From contig NZ_FNTD01000004.1 in the NCBI RefSeq assembly GCF_900104815.1, forward strand, positions 4,542,501-4,606,500: a stretch of 64,000 nucleotides of DNA. The letters run 5' to 3'. Origin of the DNA: Streptomyces misionensis. GTDB taxonomy: Bacteria; Actinomycetota; Actinomycetes; Streptomycetales; Streptomycetaceae. The notes under the pieces are model-generated. The model was not told where the DNA came from. It worked only from the letters and a program-made list of their open reading frames with translations, and searched no databases. The translations under genes and the position numbers were made by a program. Shown piece after piece: positions 32,008-40,476 of this stretch (positions within the stretch are counted from its first letter, which is position 1; each line of letters begins with the position of its first letter).

Positions 32008-32720
32008 CCATCGGAGACAGCGTCGGCAACAGCGAGAAGGACGTCACCGTCGTCCACCTCATGCGGCACGGCGAGGTGGAGAACCCGACCGGGGTGCTGT
32101 ACGGGCGGCTGCCCGGCTACCACCTGTCCGAGCTGGGGCGGCGGATGGCCGACCGGGTCGCCGAGCACCTGGCGCCGCGCGACATCACGTACGTCTGCGC
32201 CTCCCCGCTGGAGCGGGCGCAGGAGACGGCCACCCCGATCGCCAAGGCGCACGGCCTCGACCTGGACACCGACGAGCGGCTCATCGAGGCCGAGAACGTG
32301 TTCCAGGGCAAGACCTTCGGCGTCGGCGACGGCGCCCTTCAGCGGCCCGGCAACTGGAAGCACCTGGTCAACCCGTTCCGGCCGTCCTGGGGCGAGCCGT
32401 ACGTGGACCAGGTCGTGCGGATGATGGGCGCGCTGAACGCGGCCAAGGACAAGGCGCGCGGGCACGAGGCGGTGCTGGTCAGCCATCAGCTGCCGGTGTG
32501 GATCGTGCGGTCGTACGTCGAGCGGCGGCGGCTGTGGCACGATCCGCGCAAGCGGCAGTGCACCCTCGCCTCCCTGACGACGTTCACCTACCTCGGCGAC
32601 AAGATCGTGTCCGTCGGCTACAGCGAGCCCGCGATCGATCTCGTCCCGGCCCATCTGCGCGCCGGCGCCAAGCCGCAGCAGGGCAAGGGTGCCGGGCAGG
32701 GGAAGGCGTTCGGCGCCTGA
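32004..32720 (+). CDS. histidine phosphatase (phosphoglycerate mutase-like)
   Basis: A 238-residue histidine phosphatase. The phospho-accepting His is in [15 protein letters not shown] (RHG motif), the second Arg region is in [12 protein letters not shown], and the proton-donor/second His is in [10 protein letters not shown]. The substrate could be a sugar phosphate or other phosphometabolite; true glycolytic mutase activity is unlikely given the context. The GTG start overlaps the hemL stop. The order with hemL and the cytochrome c genes is conserved in Streptomyces as I recall. The C-terminal tail is Lys/Gly/Gln-rich. Confidence 0.9.
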   Translation: MTIGDSVGNSEKDVTVVHLMRHGEVENPTGVLYGRLPGYHLSELGRRMADRVAEHLAPRDITYVCASPLERAQETATPIAKAHGLDLDTDERLIEAENVFQGKTFGVGDGALQRPGNWKHLVNPFRPSWGEPYVDQVVRMMGALNAAKDKARGHEAVLVSHQLPVWIVRSYVERRRLWHDPRKRQCTLASLTTFTYLGDKIVSVGYSEPAIDLVPAHLRAGAKPQQGKGAGQGKAFGA

Positions 32721-32899
32721 CCACGGTACGAACGGCCAACCGCGGTTCCGCGTCCCGTTACCTGACGATCCGTTAAGGGACACTTAGAACGCTTTTGCCG
32801 GGAGTATTGCGAAAAACATACAAGTTCACGGAACCTCCCCGATCGTCGCGCCCTCTGTCTGGGTGACCACCATCACGCGCGACGAATCGGGGATCTTTC

Positions 32900-34150
32900 A
32901 TGCGTACCGTCTCCCGGACACTCACCCGCAGGGGAATGCTCGGCCTCGGCGCGGGTGCGGCCGCCGCCGCCACGCTCACCGGCTGCGGAAGCCTCAAGTC
33001 CTCGGACGGCGGCGATCACACGGGCGGTTCCCATCAGGTGCAGGGCAGCGGGGAGCGGCCGGCCAAGCCGATCGGCGACGGCTCCACCGCGTTCACCGGC
33101 AAGCAGCCGGGGCAGCCCGCGAAGCCCGAGCCGCTGGAGCCGGGCCAGACCCCGCCCCAGTTCGTCGTCTTCTCCTGGGACGGCGCGGGCGAGGTCGGCA
33201 ACGGCCTCTTCCCGCGCTTCCTGGACCTCGCCAAGGAGCACGGCGCGCACATGACCTTCTTCCTCTCGGGCCTGTACCTGCTGCCCGAGTCGAAGAAGCG
33301 GTTGTACCTGCCCCCGAACAACCCGCGCGGCGCATCCGACATCGGCTACCTCACCGACGAGCACATCAAGGCCACGCTCACCAACGTCCGCCGGGCCTGG
33401 CTGGAGGGCCACGAGATAGGCACCCACTTCAACGGGCACTTCTGCGGCGAGACGCACGGCTCGGTGAAGTGGTGGACGCCACAGCAGTGGAAGAGCGAGA
33501 TCGACCAGGCCAAGTCCTTCGTCAAGGAGTGGAGGACCAACACCGGCTGGCACGACCTGCCCGCGCTCCCCTTCGACTACGACAAGGAGCTGGCCGGCGG
33601 CCGCACCCCCTGTCTGCTGGGCCAGGACAACCTGCTGCCCACCGCGCGCGAGCTGGGCTGGCGCTACGACGCCTCCTCGCCGGGCGGCCGTCAGGTGTGG
33701 CCGGTGAAGCGGTCGGGGATCTGGGACCTGCCGTTGCAGCAGGTGCCGTTCCCGGGGCACTCCTTCGAGGTGCTGTCCATGGACTACAACATGCTCGCCA
33801 ACCAGTCCGTGAACTCCACCAAGGCGCCCGCCTACAACTACCCGGGCTGGCGCAAGCAGTCCGCGCAGGCGTACATCGCCGGCTTCCAGCGGGCGTACGA
33901 GACGAACCGGGCGCCGTTCTTCATCGGCAACCACTTCGAGCAGTGGAACGGCGGCATCTACATGGACTCCGTCGAGGAGGCGTTCAAGCACGTCGCGGCC
34001 GAGCGGGACAAGGGCGCCGACGTACGGCTGGTCTCCTTCAAGCAGTTCGTGGACTGGATCGACGTGCAGAGGCCCGAGGTGCTGGACAAGCTGCGCACGC
34101 TCGGGGTCGGCCAGCAGCCCGCCGGCGGCTGGAAGACGTTCCTCGCCTGA
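32900..34150 (+). CDS. Tat-exported lipoprotein, polysaccharide deacetylase-like
   Basis: A 416-residue secreted lipoprotein. The N-terminus carries a twin-arginine motif (TRRGMLG), a hydrophobic core and a lipobox (LTGC, Cys about residue 31), then a Gly/Ser/Pro-rich linker. The catalytic-like domain starts FVVFSWDGAGEV, the NodB-type first Asp region, with MTFFLSGLYLL, EIGTHFNGHFC (His motif) and a long C-terminal part with FFIGNHFEQWNGGIY. It may deacetylate a cell-wall or capsule glycan, but the first motif is SWDG rather than TFDD, so substrate and activity are uncertain. The 180-bp upstream region is AT-richer and holds its promoter. Confidence 0.82.
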   Translation: MRTVSRTLTRRGMLGLGAGAAAAATLTGCGSLKSSDGGDHTGGSHQVQGSGERPAKPIGDGSTAFTGKQPGQPAKPEPLEPGQTPPQFVVFSWDGAGEVGNGLFPRFLDLAKEHGAHMTFFLSGLYLLPESKKRLYLPPNNPRGASDIGYLTDEHIKATLTNVRRAWLEGHEIGTHFNGHFCGETHGSVKWWTPQQWKSEIDQAKSFVKEWRTNTGWHDLPALPFDYDKELAGGRTPCLLGQDNLLPTARELGWRYDASSPGGRQVWPVKRSGIWDLPLQQVPFPGHSFEVLSMDYNMLANQSVNSTKAPAYNYPGWRKQSAQAYIAGFQRAYETNRAPFFIGNHFEQWNGGIYMDSVEEAFKHVAAERDKGADVRLVSFKQFVDWIDVQRPEVLDKLRTLGVGQQPAGGWKTFLA

Positions 34151-34266
34151 CCGGCCGCACCGGCTCCCTTGTCTGAAATGTCCCGTGTAAATAGCTCTGA
34201 AATGCGGTTTTCCGCCCCGCAGGGGGGTGCGCGAGAACCCCGGGAACGACATGCGAAACTTTTCAC

Positions 34267-34857
34267 ATGAGTACCCGTAGCCGCGCCGTCCTGCTCAGCG
34301 CCGTGGCCGTCACCGCGGCCCTGTCCCTGTCCGCGTGCGGTAAGGGCGGCACCTCGGGCGGCGGTGGCAACACCAACTTCGTGACCGGCAACAACGGCAT
34401 CGACACGGTGCCGGTGAGCAAGCGCGCCGCGGCCCCGGACCTGTCCGGCAGGACCATCGACGGCAAGACCCTGAACGTCGCCGACTACAAGGGCCAGGTC
34501 GTCGTCATCAACGTCTGGGGTTCGTGGTGCAGTCCGTGCCGCGAGGAGGCCCAGTACTTCGCCAAGGTGTCGAAGCAGTACGAGGGCAAGGGCGTGCAGT
34601 TCGTCGGGATCAACACCCGCGACACCAGCACCACCCCCGCGGTCGCCTTCGAACAGGCGCACGGGATCGGCTACCCGAGCCTGTACGACCCCACGGGCAA
34701 GCTCATGCTGCGCTTCAAGAAGGGCACCCTGAACCCCCAGCTGATCCCCTCCACGCTCGTCATCGACCGGCACGGCAAGGTCGCCGCCCGGGCGCTGGAG
34801 GCGCTGGACGACACCACGCTGCTGAAGATGCTCAAGCCGGTCGTCGCGGAGAAGTGA
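34267..34857 (+). CDS. resA: ResA/TlpA-like thiol-disulfide reductase lipoprotein
   Basis: A 196-residue lipoprotein (LSACGK lipobox near residue 25) with a thioredoxin-like domain: PDLSGRTIDGKTLNVADYKGQVVVINVWGSWCSPCREE (active-site WCSPC) and the cis-Pro LIPSTLVID. It should reduce apocytochrome c haem-binding cysteines outside the membrane, taking electrons from CcdA, encoded next. A GAAACT element (34255-34260) ends 6 nt before the ATG, so the transcript may be leaderless. It heads the cytochrome c maturation operon resA-ccdA-resB-ccsB. Confidence 0.92.
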   Translation: MSTRSRAVLLSAVAVTAALSLSACGKGGTSGGGGNTNFVTGNNGIDTVPVSKRAAAPDLSGRTIDGKTLNVADYKGQVVVINVWGSWCSPCREEAQYFAKVSKQYEGKGVQFVGINTRDTSTTPAVAFEQAHGIGYPSLYDPTGKLMLRFKKGTLNPQLIPSTLVIDRHGKVAARALEALDDTTLLKMLKPVVAEK

Positions 34858-34858
34858 C

Positions 34859-35641
34859 GTGAGCGCGACTGTGACGCTGGCCGGCCCGGTGACGCTGGCC
34901 GCGCAGAACCAGACGGTGCTCCACGGGGCACTGCTGGTCGCGCTGCCGCTCGCCCTGCTCGGCGGCCTCGTCTCCTTCTTCTCGCCCTGCGTCCTGCCGC
35001 TGGTGCCCGGATACCTCTCCTATGTCACCGGCGTGGCCGGCACCGACCTGGCCGAGGCCCGGCGCGGGCGCATGGTGACCGGCGCCGCCCTGTTCGTGCT
35101 CGGCTTCAGTGCCGTGTTCGTCTCCGGCGGCGCGCTGTTCGGCTCCTTCGGCTGGACCCTCCAGGAGCACAAGGAGACGCTGTCCAAGGTGCTCGGCGTG
35201 GTCATGATCCTCATGGGCGCGTTCTTCATGGGGCTGATGCCCTGGTTCACCCAGCGCGAGTTCCGCCTCCACAAGCGGCCCACGGCCGGCCTGGTGGGCG
35301 CGCCGATAGTCGGTGCCCTGTTCGGGATCGGCTGGACGCCCTGCATCGGCCCGACCCTCGCCTCGGTGAACATCCTCGCGATGCAGGAGTCGAGCGCCGG
35401 GCGCGGGGCGACCTTGATGGTCGCGTACTGCCTGGGCCTCGGCGTGCCCTTCGTGCTGGCGGCCGTGGCCTTCCGCAAGGCCCTCGGCGCCTTCGGCTGG
35501 GTCAAACGCCACTATGTGTGGGTGATGCGCATCGGCGGCACGATGATGATCGTGACCGGTGTGCTGCTGCTGACCGGTGCGTGGGACAGCCTGGTGCAGC
35601 AGATGCAGACCTGGTCCAACGGCTTCACTGTGGGGATCTGA
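34859..35641 (+). CDS. ccdA: cytochrome c biogenesis protein CcdA
   Basis: A 260-residue membrane protein with six to seven helices that carries reducing equivalents from cytoplasmic thioredoxin to ResA-like proteins. Two redox cysteines are in helix contexts typical of the family: FFSPCVLPLVPGYLSYVTG and GIGWTPCIGPTLASV. The GTG lies one base after the resA stop. It is followed within 3 bp by resB. Confidence 0.95.
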   Translation: MSATVTLAGPVTLAAQNQTVLHGALLVALPLALLGGLVSFFSPCVLPLVPGYLSYVTGVAGTDLAEARRGRMVTGAALFVLGFSAVFVSGGALFGSFGWTLQEHKETLSKVLGVVMILMGAFFMGLMPWFTQREFRLHKRPTAGLVGAPIVGALFGIGWTPCIGPTLASVNILAMQESSAGRGATLMVAYCLGLGVPFVLAAVAFRKALGAFGWVKRHYVWVMRIGGTMMIVTGVLLLTGAWDSLVQQMQTWSNGFTVGI

Positions 35642-35644
35642 TCG

Positions 35645-37357
35645 ATGAGCAAGACCGAAACCGACACGGGCCAGGGCCAGGAGGATCTCGGCGCCGCCGG
35701 GTCCCAGCTGTCCACCGCCCCGCGCGAGGAGCAGCTCTCCGCCGTGCCCGCCATGGGCGTCATCGGCTGGATCCGCTGGTTCTGGCGGCAGCTGACCTCC
35801 ATGCGGGTCGCGCTGCTGCTGCTCCTGCTGCTCTCGCTCGGCGCGATCCCCGGCTCGCTGATCCCGCAGACCGGTGCCGACCTCAACAAGGTCGACGCCT
35901 TCCGCGAGGCGCACAAGACGCTCGCGCCGGTCTACGACAAGCTCGGGCTGTTCCACGTCTACAGCTCGGTGTGGTTCTCGGCGATCTACATCCTGCTGTT
36001 CGTCTCCCTCATCGGCTGCATCGTGCCGCGCGCCTGGCAGTTCACCGGCCAGCTGCGCGGCCGGCCGCCGGGCGCGCCCAAGCGGCTGTCCCGGCTGCCC
36101 GCGTACACCACCTGGCGCACGACGGCCGAGCCCGAGGAGGTGCGCGAGGCCGCGCTGAAGCTGCTCAAGCGGCGCCGCTTCCGTGCCCACGCCGAGGGCG
36201 ACGCGGTCGCCGCCGAGAAGGGCTACCTGCGTGAAGTCGGCAACCTGATCTTCCACATCGCGCTGATCGTGCTGCTGGTCGCCTTCGCCTGGGGCCAGAT
36301 GTACAAGTCGGACGGCACCAAGCTGATGGTGGAGGGCGACGGCTTCTCCAACGCGCTGCCGATGTACGACGACTTCAAGTCGGGCAGCATGTTCCGGCCG
36401 GACGAACTGGTGCCGTTCAGCTTCGATCTGAAGAAGTTCACCGGGACCTACGAGACCAGCGGGCCCAACAAGGGCACGCCGCGCACCTACCAGGCGAAGA
36501 TCGAATACAGCGAGGGCGCGGACGGCAAGCGCAAGGCCAAGACCATCAAGGTCAACCAGCCGCTGCACATCGGCGAGTCCAAGGTCTACCTCGTCAGCCA
36601 CGGCTACGCCCCCGTGATCACCGTCCGCGACGGCAAGGGCAAGGTCGTCTACCATGACGCCGTGCCGCTGCTGCCGCTCGACGGCAACGTCACCTCCAAC
36701 GGCGTGGTGAAGGTGATGGACGGCTACCGGAGCCCGAAGGGCCTGAAGGAGCAGCTCGGCTTCCAGGCGTTCTTCGTGCCGACCTTCGACCCGAAGGCCG
36801 GCACGATGATGTCCCAGTTCCCGGCGCTGCTGAACCCGCTGCTCGCGGTGAACGCCTACCACGGCGACCTCGGGGTGGACGCGGGCATCCCGCAGAGCGT
36901 GTACCAGCTGGACACCTCGCACATGAAGGCGTTCAAGGACGACAAGGGCCAGCTGCTGAAGAAGCTGCTCCAGCCCGGCGACAGCATGCAGCTGCCGAAC
37001 GGCGCCGGCTCGATCACCTTCGACAAGGAGATCAAGCAGTGGGCCGGCTTCGAGATCGTCCAGGAGCCGGGCAGCGGCTGGGCGCTGGGCGGCGCGATCG
37101 CCGCGATCTTCGGTCTGGCCGGGTCCCTGTTCATCCAGCGCCGCCGGGTCTGGGTGCGCGCGGTGCGCGGGGCCGACGGCGTGACGGTCGTCGAGATGGC
37201 CGGGCTCGGCCGCAGCGAGTCCGCGAAGCTCCCGGAGGAGCTGGCCGACCTCGCCGGAACCCTCTACGACCAGGCGCCGGGGACACCCGACCCCGACGAC
37301 GACCCTTCCCCCATCACCGACCCTCACGTCGTACCTGCCGAAGGGGCTGAGAAGTGA
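35645..37357 (+). CDS. resB: cytochrome c biogenesis protein ResB
   Basis: A 570-residue system II component. N-terminal helices (TSMRVALLLLLLLSLGAIPGSLIPQ, the ResB signature) and two further helices near residues 120 and 205 precede a large extracytoplasmic domain. A last helix at about 480-497 (ALGGAIAAIFGLAGSLFIQRRRVWV) leads to a cytoplasmic tail. With CcsB it forms the haem delivery and attachment complex. It is longer than some ResB proteins because of the acidic C-terminal tail. The stop overlaps the ccsB GTG by GTGA. Confidence 0.94.
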   Translation: MSKTETDTGQGQEDLGAAGSQLSTAPREEQLSAVPAMGVIGWIRWFWRQLTSMRVALLLLLLLSLGAIPGSLIPQTGADLNKVDAFREAHKTLAPVYDKLGLFHVYSSVWFSAIYILLFVSLIGCIVPRAWQFTGQLRGRPPGAPKRLSRLPAYTTWRTTAEPEEVREAALKLLKRRRFRAHAEGDAVAAEKGYLREVGNLIFHIALIVLLVAFAWGQMYKSDGTKLMVEGDGFSNALPMYDDFKSGSMFRPDELVPFSFDLKKFTGTYETSGPNKGTPRTYQAKIEYSEGADGKRKAKTIKVNQPLHIGESKVYLVSHGYAPVITVRDGKGKVVYHDAVPLLPLDGNVTSNGVVKVMDGYRSPKGLKEQLGFQAFFVPTFDPKAGTMMSQFPALLNPLLAVNAYHGDLGVDAGIPQSVYQLDTSHMKAFKDDKGQLLKKLLQPGDSMQLPNGAGSITFDKEIKQWAGFEIVQEPGSGWALGGAIAAIFGLAGSLFIQRRRVWVRAVRGADGVTVVEMAGLGRSESAKLPEELADLAGTLYDQAPGTPDPDDDPSPITDPHVVPAEGAEK

Positions 37358-38454
37358 CTCTCGCCGCCGTAACCGAGCTGGCCGCCGGGACCAACGAGCA
37401 TCTCGCGAGCATGAGCAACACGCTCGTCTACTCCGCGATGACCGTGTACACCCTGGCCTTCCTCGCCTACATCGCCGAATGGATCTTCGGCAGCCGCAGC
37501 AAGGTGGGCCGCACGGCCAACGCGCTCACCGCGGACACCGCCCGGCAGACGAGCCGTCCCGCGGTCACCGTGAAGAAGGCCGGCGGCACCGCCGTGCTGG
37601 AGCGCCCCCAGGTCGTCGTCCGTGCCGCGGCCGGGTCCCGGGACGTGCCGGACGGTCCCGGCGCGCACGGCGGAACCGTCCAGGGCGACCTGTACGGCCG
37701 GATCGCCGTCTCGCTGACCGTGCTGGCCTTCGTGGTGCACCTCGCGGGCGTGGTGGCCCGCGCCGCCTCGGTGCGGCGGGCGCCGTGGGGCAACATGTAC
37801 GAGTTCAGCATCACCTTCACCGCGGTCGCCGTCGGCGTGTACCTGGTGCTGCTGGCGCTGCGGAAGAACGTGCGCTGGCTGGGCCTGTTCCTGACCACCA
37901 CGGTCCTGCTGCTCCTCGGCCTCGCCGTCACCGTGCTCTACACGGCCAGCGACCAGCTGGTCCCGGCCCTGCACTCGTACTGGCTGTACATCCACGTCTC
38001 CACCGCGATCTTCTGCGGTGCCGTGTTCTACGTCGGCGCGGTGGCCACGATCCTGTACCTGTTCAAGGACTCGTACGAGAGCAAGCTGGAGGCCGGCCTG
38101 AAGCCCGGCTCCTTCGCCACCTCGGTCCTGGAGCGGCTGCCCGCCTCCGCCACCCTGGACAAGTTCGCCTACCGGGTGAACGCGGCCGTCTTCCCGCTGT
38201 GGACGTTCACGATCATCGCGGGCGCGATCTGGGCCGGCGACGCCTGGGGCCGCTACTGGAACTGGGACCCCAAGGAGACCTGGTCGTTCATCACCTGGGT
38301 CGCCTACGCCTGCTACCTGCACGCGCGGGCCACGGCCGGCTGGAAGGGCCGCAAGGCCGCCTACCTGGCGATGATCGCCTTCGCCTGCTGGCTGTTCAAC
38401 TTCTACGGCGTGAACATCTTCGTCACCGGCAAGCACTCCTACGCGGGCGTGTGA
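37354..38454 (+). CDS. ccsB: cytochrome c synthase CcsB/ResC
   Basis: A 366-residue membrane protein of system II. It has about eight helices and the diagnostic Trp-rich haem-handling segment WNWDPKETWSFITW late in the chain (WGRYWNWDPKE), with conserved His residues flanking it (FVVHLAG, YIHVST, YLHARAT). It binds haem and attaches it to CXXCH motifs together with ResB. The N-terminal helix is followed by an actinobacterial cytoplasmic insertion of about 65 residues. It is translationally coupled to resB. Confidence 0.95.
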   Translation: MTLAAVTELAAGTNEHLASMSNTLVYSAMTVYTLAFLAYIAEWIFGSRSKVGRTANALTADTARQTSRPAVTVKKAGGTAVLERPQVVVRAAAGSRDVPDGPGAHGGTVQGDLYGRIAVSLTVLAFVVHLAGVVARAASVRRAPWGNMYEFSITFTAVAVGVYLVLLALRKNVRWLGLFLTTTVLLLLGLAVTVLYTASDQLVPALHSYWLYIHVSTAIFCGAVFYVGAVATILYLFKDSYESKLEAGLKPGSFATSVLERLPASATLDKFAYRVNAAVFPLWTFTIIAGAIWAGDAWGRYWNWDPKETWSFITWVAYACYLHARATAGWKGRKAAYLAMIAFACWLFNFYGVNIFVTGKHSYAGV

Positions 38455-38479
38455 GCCGGGGGTCGCCCACACTGGAGTC

Positions 38480-38887
38480 ATGAGCGGTTCCATCGCACAG
38501 GGCACCAGTCAGACCCACGGGAACACGCACATACTCCACTTCCTGGTGCGGCTCCCGAGGCCCATGGAAGACGTCTGGACGGCGGTGGCCACCCCCGAGG
38601 GGATCGGGGCGTGGTGCACCGCCGTCGACGTTCTCGAACCCCGGCTGGACGGCGCCGTCTCGCTGCGCCGCCTGGGCGCCGGCCGGATCACCGCCTGGGA
38701 CGTGGACCGGATGGCCGAGTACACGGTCGAGGGCGGCCGGCTCCGCTTCCACCTGGAGCGGGACGGAACGGCGGAGAGCGTGCTGCGCTTCACGCACGAG
38801 TTCCAGGGCGAGGGCCCGACGGACATGGACTGGCGCCGTAAATTCGAACAACTGATCGCCCTGCTGGGGACGGACTCCCCGGTCTGA
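38480..38887 (+). CDS. SRPBCC/START-like protein
   Basis: A 135-residue protein of the helix-grip fold: HFLVRLPRPMEDVWTAVATPEGIGAWCTAVDVLEPRLDGAVSLR is typical of polyketide cyclase/AHSA1-type domains, with a C-terminal helix WRRKFEQLIALLG. These bind hydrophobic ligands. A CACACT element (38468-38473) ends 6 nt before the ATG, suggesting its own leaderless promoter rather than read-through from the ccs operon. Ligand unknown. Confidence 0.85.
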   Translation: MSGSIAQGTSQTHGNTHILHFLVRLPRPMEDVWTAVATPEGIGAWCTAVDVLEPRLDGAVSLRRLGAGRITAWDVDRMAEYTVEGGRLRFHLERDGTAESVLRFTHEFQGEGPTDMDWRRKFEQLIALLGTDSPV

Positions 38888-38925
38888 CGCAGGTGACGCA
38901 GGACACCGGAACGCGGTGCCTGGAC

Positions 38926-40476
38926 TCACTCGGGCTTCAGGCAGCCGCTCTTGTCCAGCGGCTTGCCCTTCGGCCAGGCCAGCTGGACGAACTGGGCCCC
39001 GCCCTTGGCCAGCTTCACGATCGGTACGGCCTTGTCATAGGGATTGCCGTGCTTGTTCAGGCAGACCCAGCCGCTCGCGCCGGGCAACTTCAGCGAGCCG
39101 ACGACACGCGGCCAGACGTCTCCGACGCTCCTGAGGGTGGGGATGTCCCCACCCTGGGGGGTGTCCGCCCGCCGGATGCCCTCCACGGCGAGCCGCACCG
39201 CGTCGTAGCCGATGATCAGCTGGCCGTCGTCGAGCGCGACCGGGCCGATCGGCCCCCGCTTGCCGTCGTTCAGCAGCTTCCTGAGGGCGTCGTAGTCGTC
39301 CGTGGACCCGCCGGTCTTCGGCGGGTTGTCCACCCAGGCGTCGGGGTGGGCGAGGGAGGTGTAGAGCACGGTCAGGTTCTGCTGCAGGGCCTCCTGGTCC
39401 AGGTCCTTGTCGTAGGTGAGGTAGGAGGCCTCGTCGCCGGTGAGGATCTGGAAGGGGTGTTCCTTGCAGCCGCGGTCGCCCAGCACGTTGACGAACTGCT
39501 GGAGGTCCGCGTGCCGGCCCGCGAACAGGATGGTGTGGGTGTCCGGGGGCGTGTCGCACACGGTGTGCTTGATGTCCTGGAAGTCGTGCGAGGACTCGGA
39601 CGGGGTGAAGGGCTGCTCCAGCACCGAGGTGTACGGCGAGCCCTTCAGCAGCGTCCCGAAGGACTGCTTGAGCGAGTTCGTGTAGGGGTCGCCGGGGTCG
39701 GCGTACACCAGGATGGCCTTGTTCCCGTTCGGGTTCGCCTTGGCGTAGAAGGCGAGCGCGCGGGCCTCGTCGGCGTTGGTCGGCGCCACCCGGGCGAGAC
39801 CGCGGAAGGGGTCCGGCTGCTTGCCGGGCTGCCCGTTGGCGAGCGAGTCGGCGGTGATGGAGGAGCCGACCACGGCGATGTCGTGCTCGGTCAGCTCCTT
39901 GACGGCGGCCTCGTTGGCATCGGTGCTCTGCCCTATGCCGACCACGGCCCGCAGCCGGTCCCTGCCCCCGGTCATGCCCTCCAGCTGGTGGACCGCCGTC
40001 TTCCAGGTGTCCTTGCCGGTACCCGAGTTGGCGAGCACCAGCCGGATCTTCGGGGACTGGTCCCCGGGATCGTGGTTGGCCCGGTACTGCGCGAGATAGG
40101 CACCCTGGAGCTGGTGCTCGACGTCGTTCAGATCGGTCGTCTCCTTCGAGCTGAACGGCAGCATCAGCGCCACCGTCACATAGGAGCCCGACTCGGGGCC
40201 GCGCAGCGAGTCGTTCTCCTTGCGGATCGACTCCACCACCTTGCTGAACCGCTCCTGCCCGAAGTCGTACGGCCCGGTCGCCACGCCCAGGCACTCCTTG
40301 CCGCCCGCCGGGCGCGACACCCCCGGCGCGCACTGGCGGACCTCCCGCATCACGGTGCGCACCCCGAAGACCCCGCCGGCCACCAGCACCACCGCGAGCC
40401 CCAGGGACAGATACCGGCGCAGCGGGATCTCCCACACGTGCTCACGGACCCAGCTCCCCATGCCCCCGACCGCCAT
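38926..40476 (-). CDS. membrane-anchored periplasmic-binding-like protein (type 1 fold)
   Basis: A 516-residue protein with one N-terminal helix (LSLGLAVVLVAGGVFGV) and a long extracytoplasmic domain of the branched-chain amino-acid receptor type: VALMLPFSS, YLAQYRAN, IRLVLANSGTG, AVVGIGQSTDANEAAVKELTEHDIAVVGSSITADSL and KAILVYADPGDPYTNSL. It has no lipobox and no adjacent ABC permease, so it looks like a ligand-sensing receptor rather than a transporter subunit. The ATG overlaps the TGA of the upstream ATPase gene by one base, coupling the two. Confidence 0.8.
   Translation of the reverse strand: MAVGGMGSWVREHVWEIPLRRYLSLGLAVVLVAGGVFGVRTVMREVRQCAPGVSRPAGGKECLGVATGPYDFGQERFSKVVESIRKENDSLRGPESGSYVTVALMLPFSSKETTDLNDVEHQLQGAYLAQYRANHDPGDQSPKIRLVLANSGTGKDTWKTAVHQLEGMTGGRDRLRAVVGIGQSTDANEAAVKELTEHDIAVVGSSITADSLANGQPGKQPDPFRGLARVAPTNADEARALAFYAKANPNGNKAILVYADPGDPYTNSLKQSFGTLLKGSPYTSVLEQPFTPSESSHDFQDIKHTVCDTPPDTHTILFAGRHADLQQFVNVLGDRGCKEHPFQILTGDEASYLTYDKDLDQEALQQNLTVLYTSLAHPDAWVDNPPKTGGSTDDYDALRKLLNDGKRGPIGPVALDDGQLIIGYDAVRLAVEGIRRADTPQGGDIPTLRSVGDVWPRVVGSLKLPGASGWVCLNKHGNPYDKAVPIVKLAKGGAQFVQLAWPKGKPLDKSGCLKPE

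Noticed and set aside
38926..40476. ABC transporter substrate-binding subunit
   Set aside because: There is no permease or transporter ATPase nearby and no lipobox; the neighbouring ATPase lacks ABC signature motifs, so a receptor-like role is described instead.
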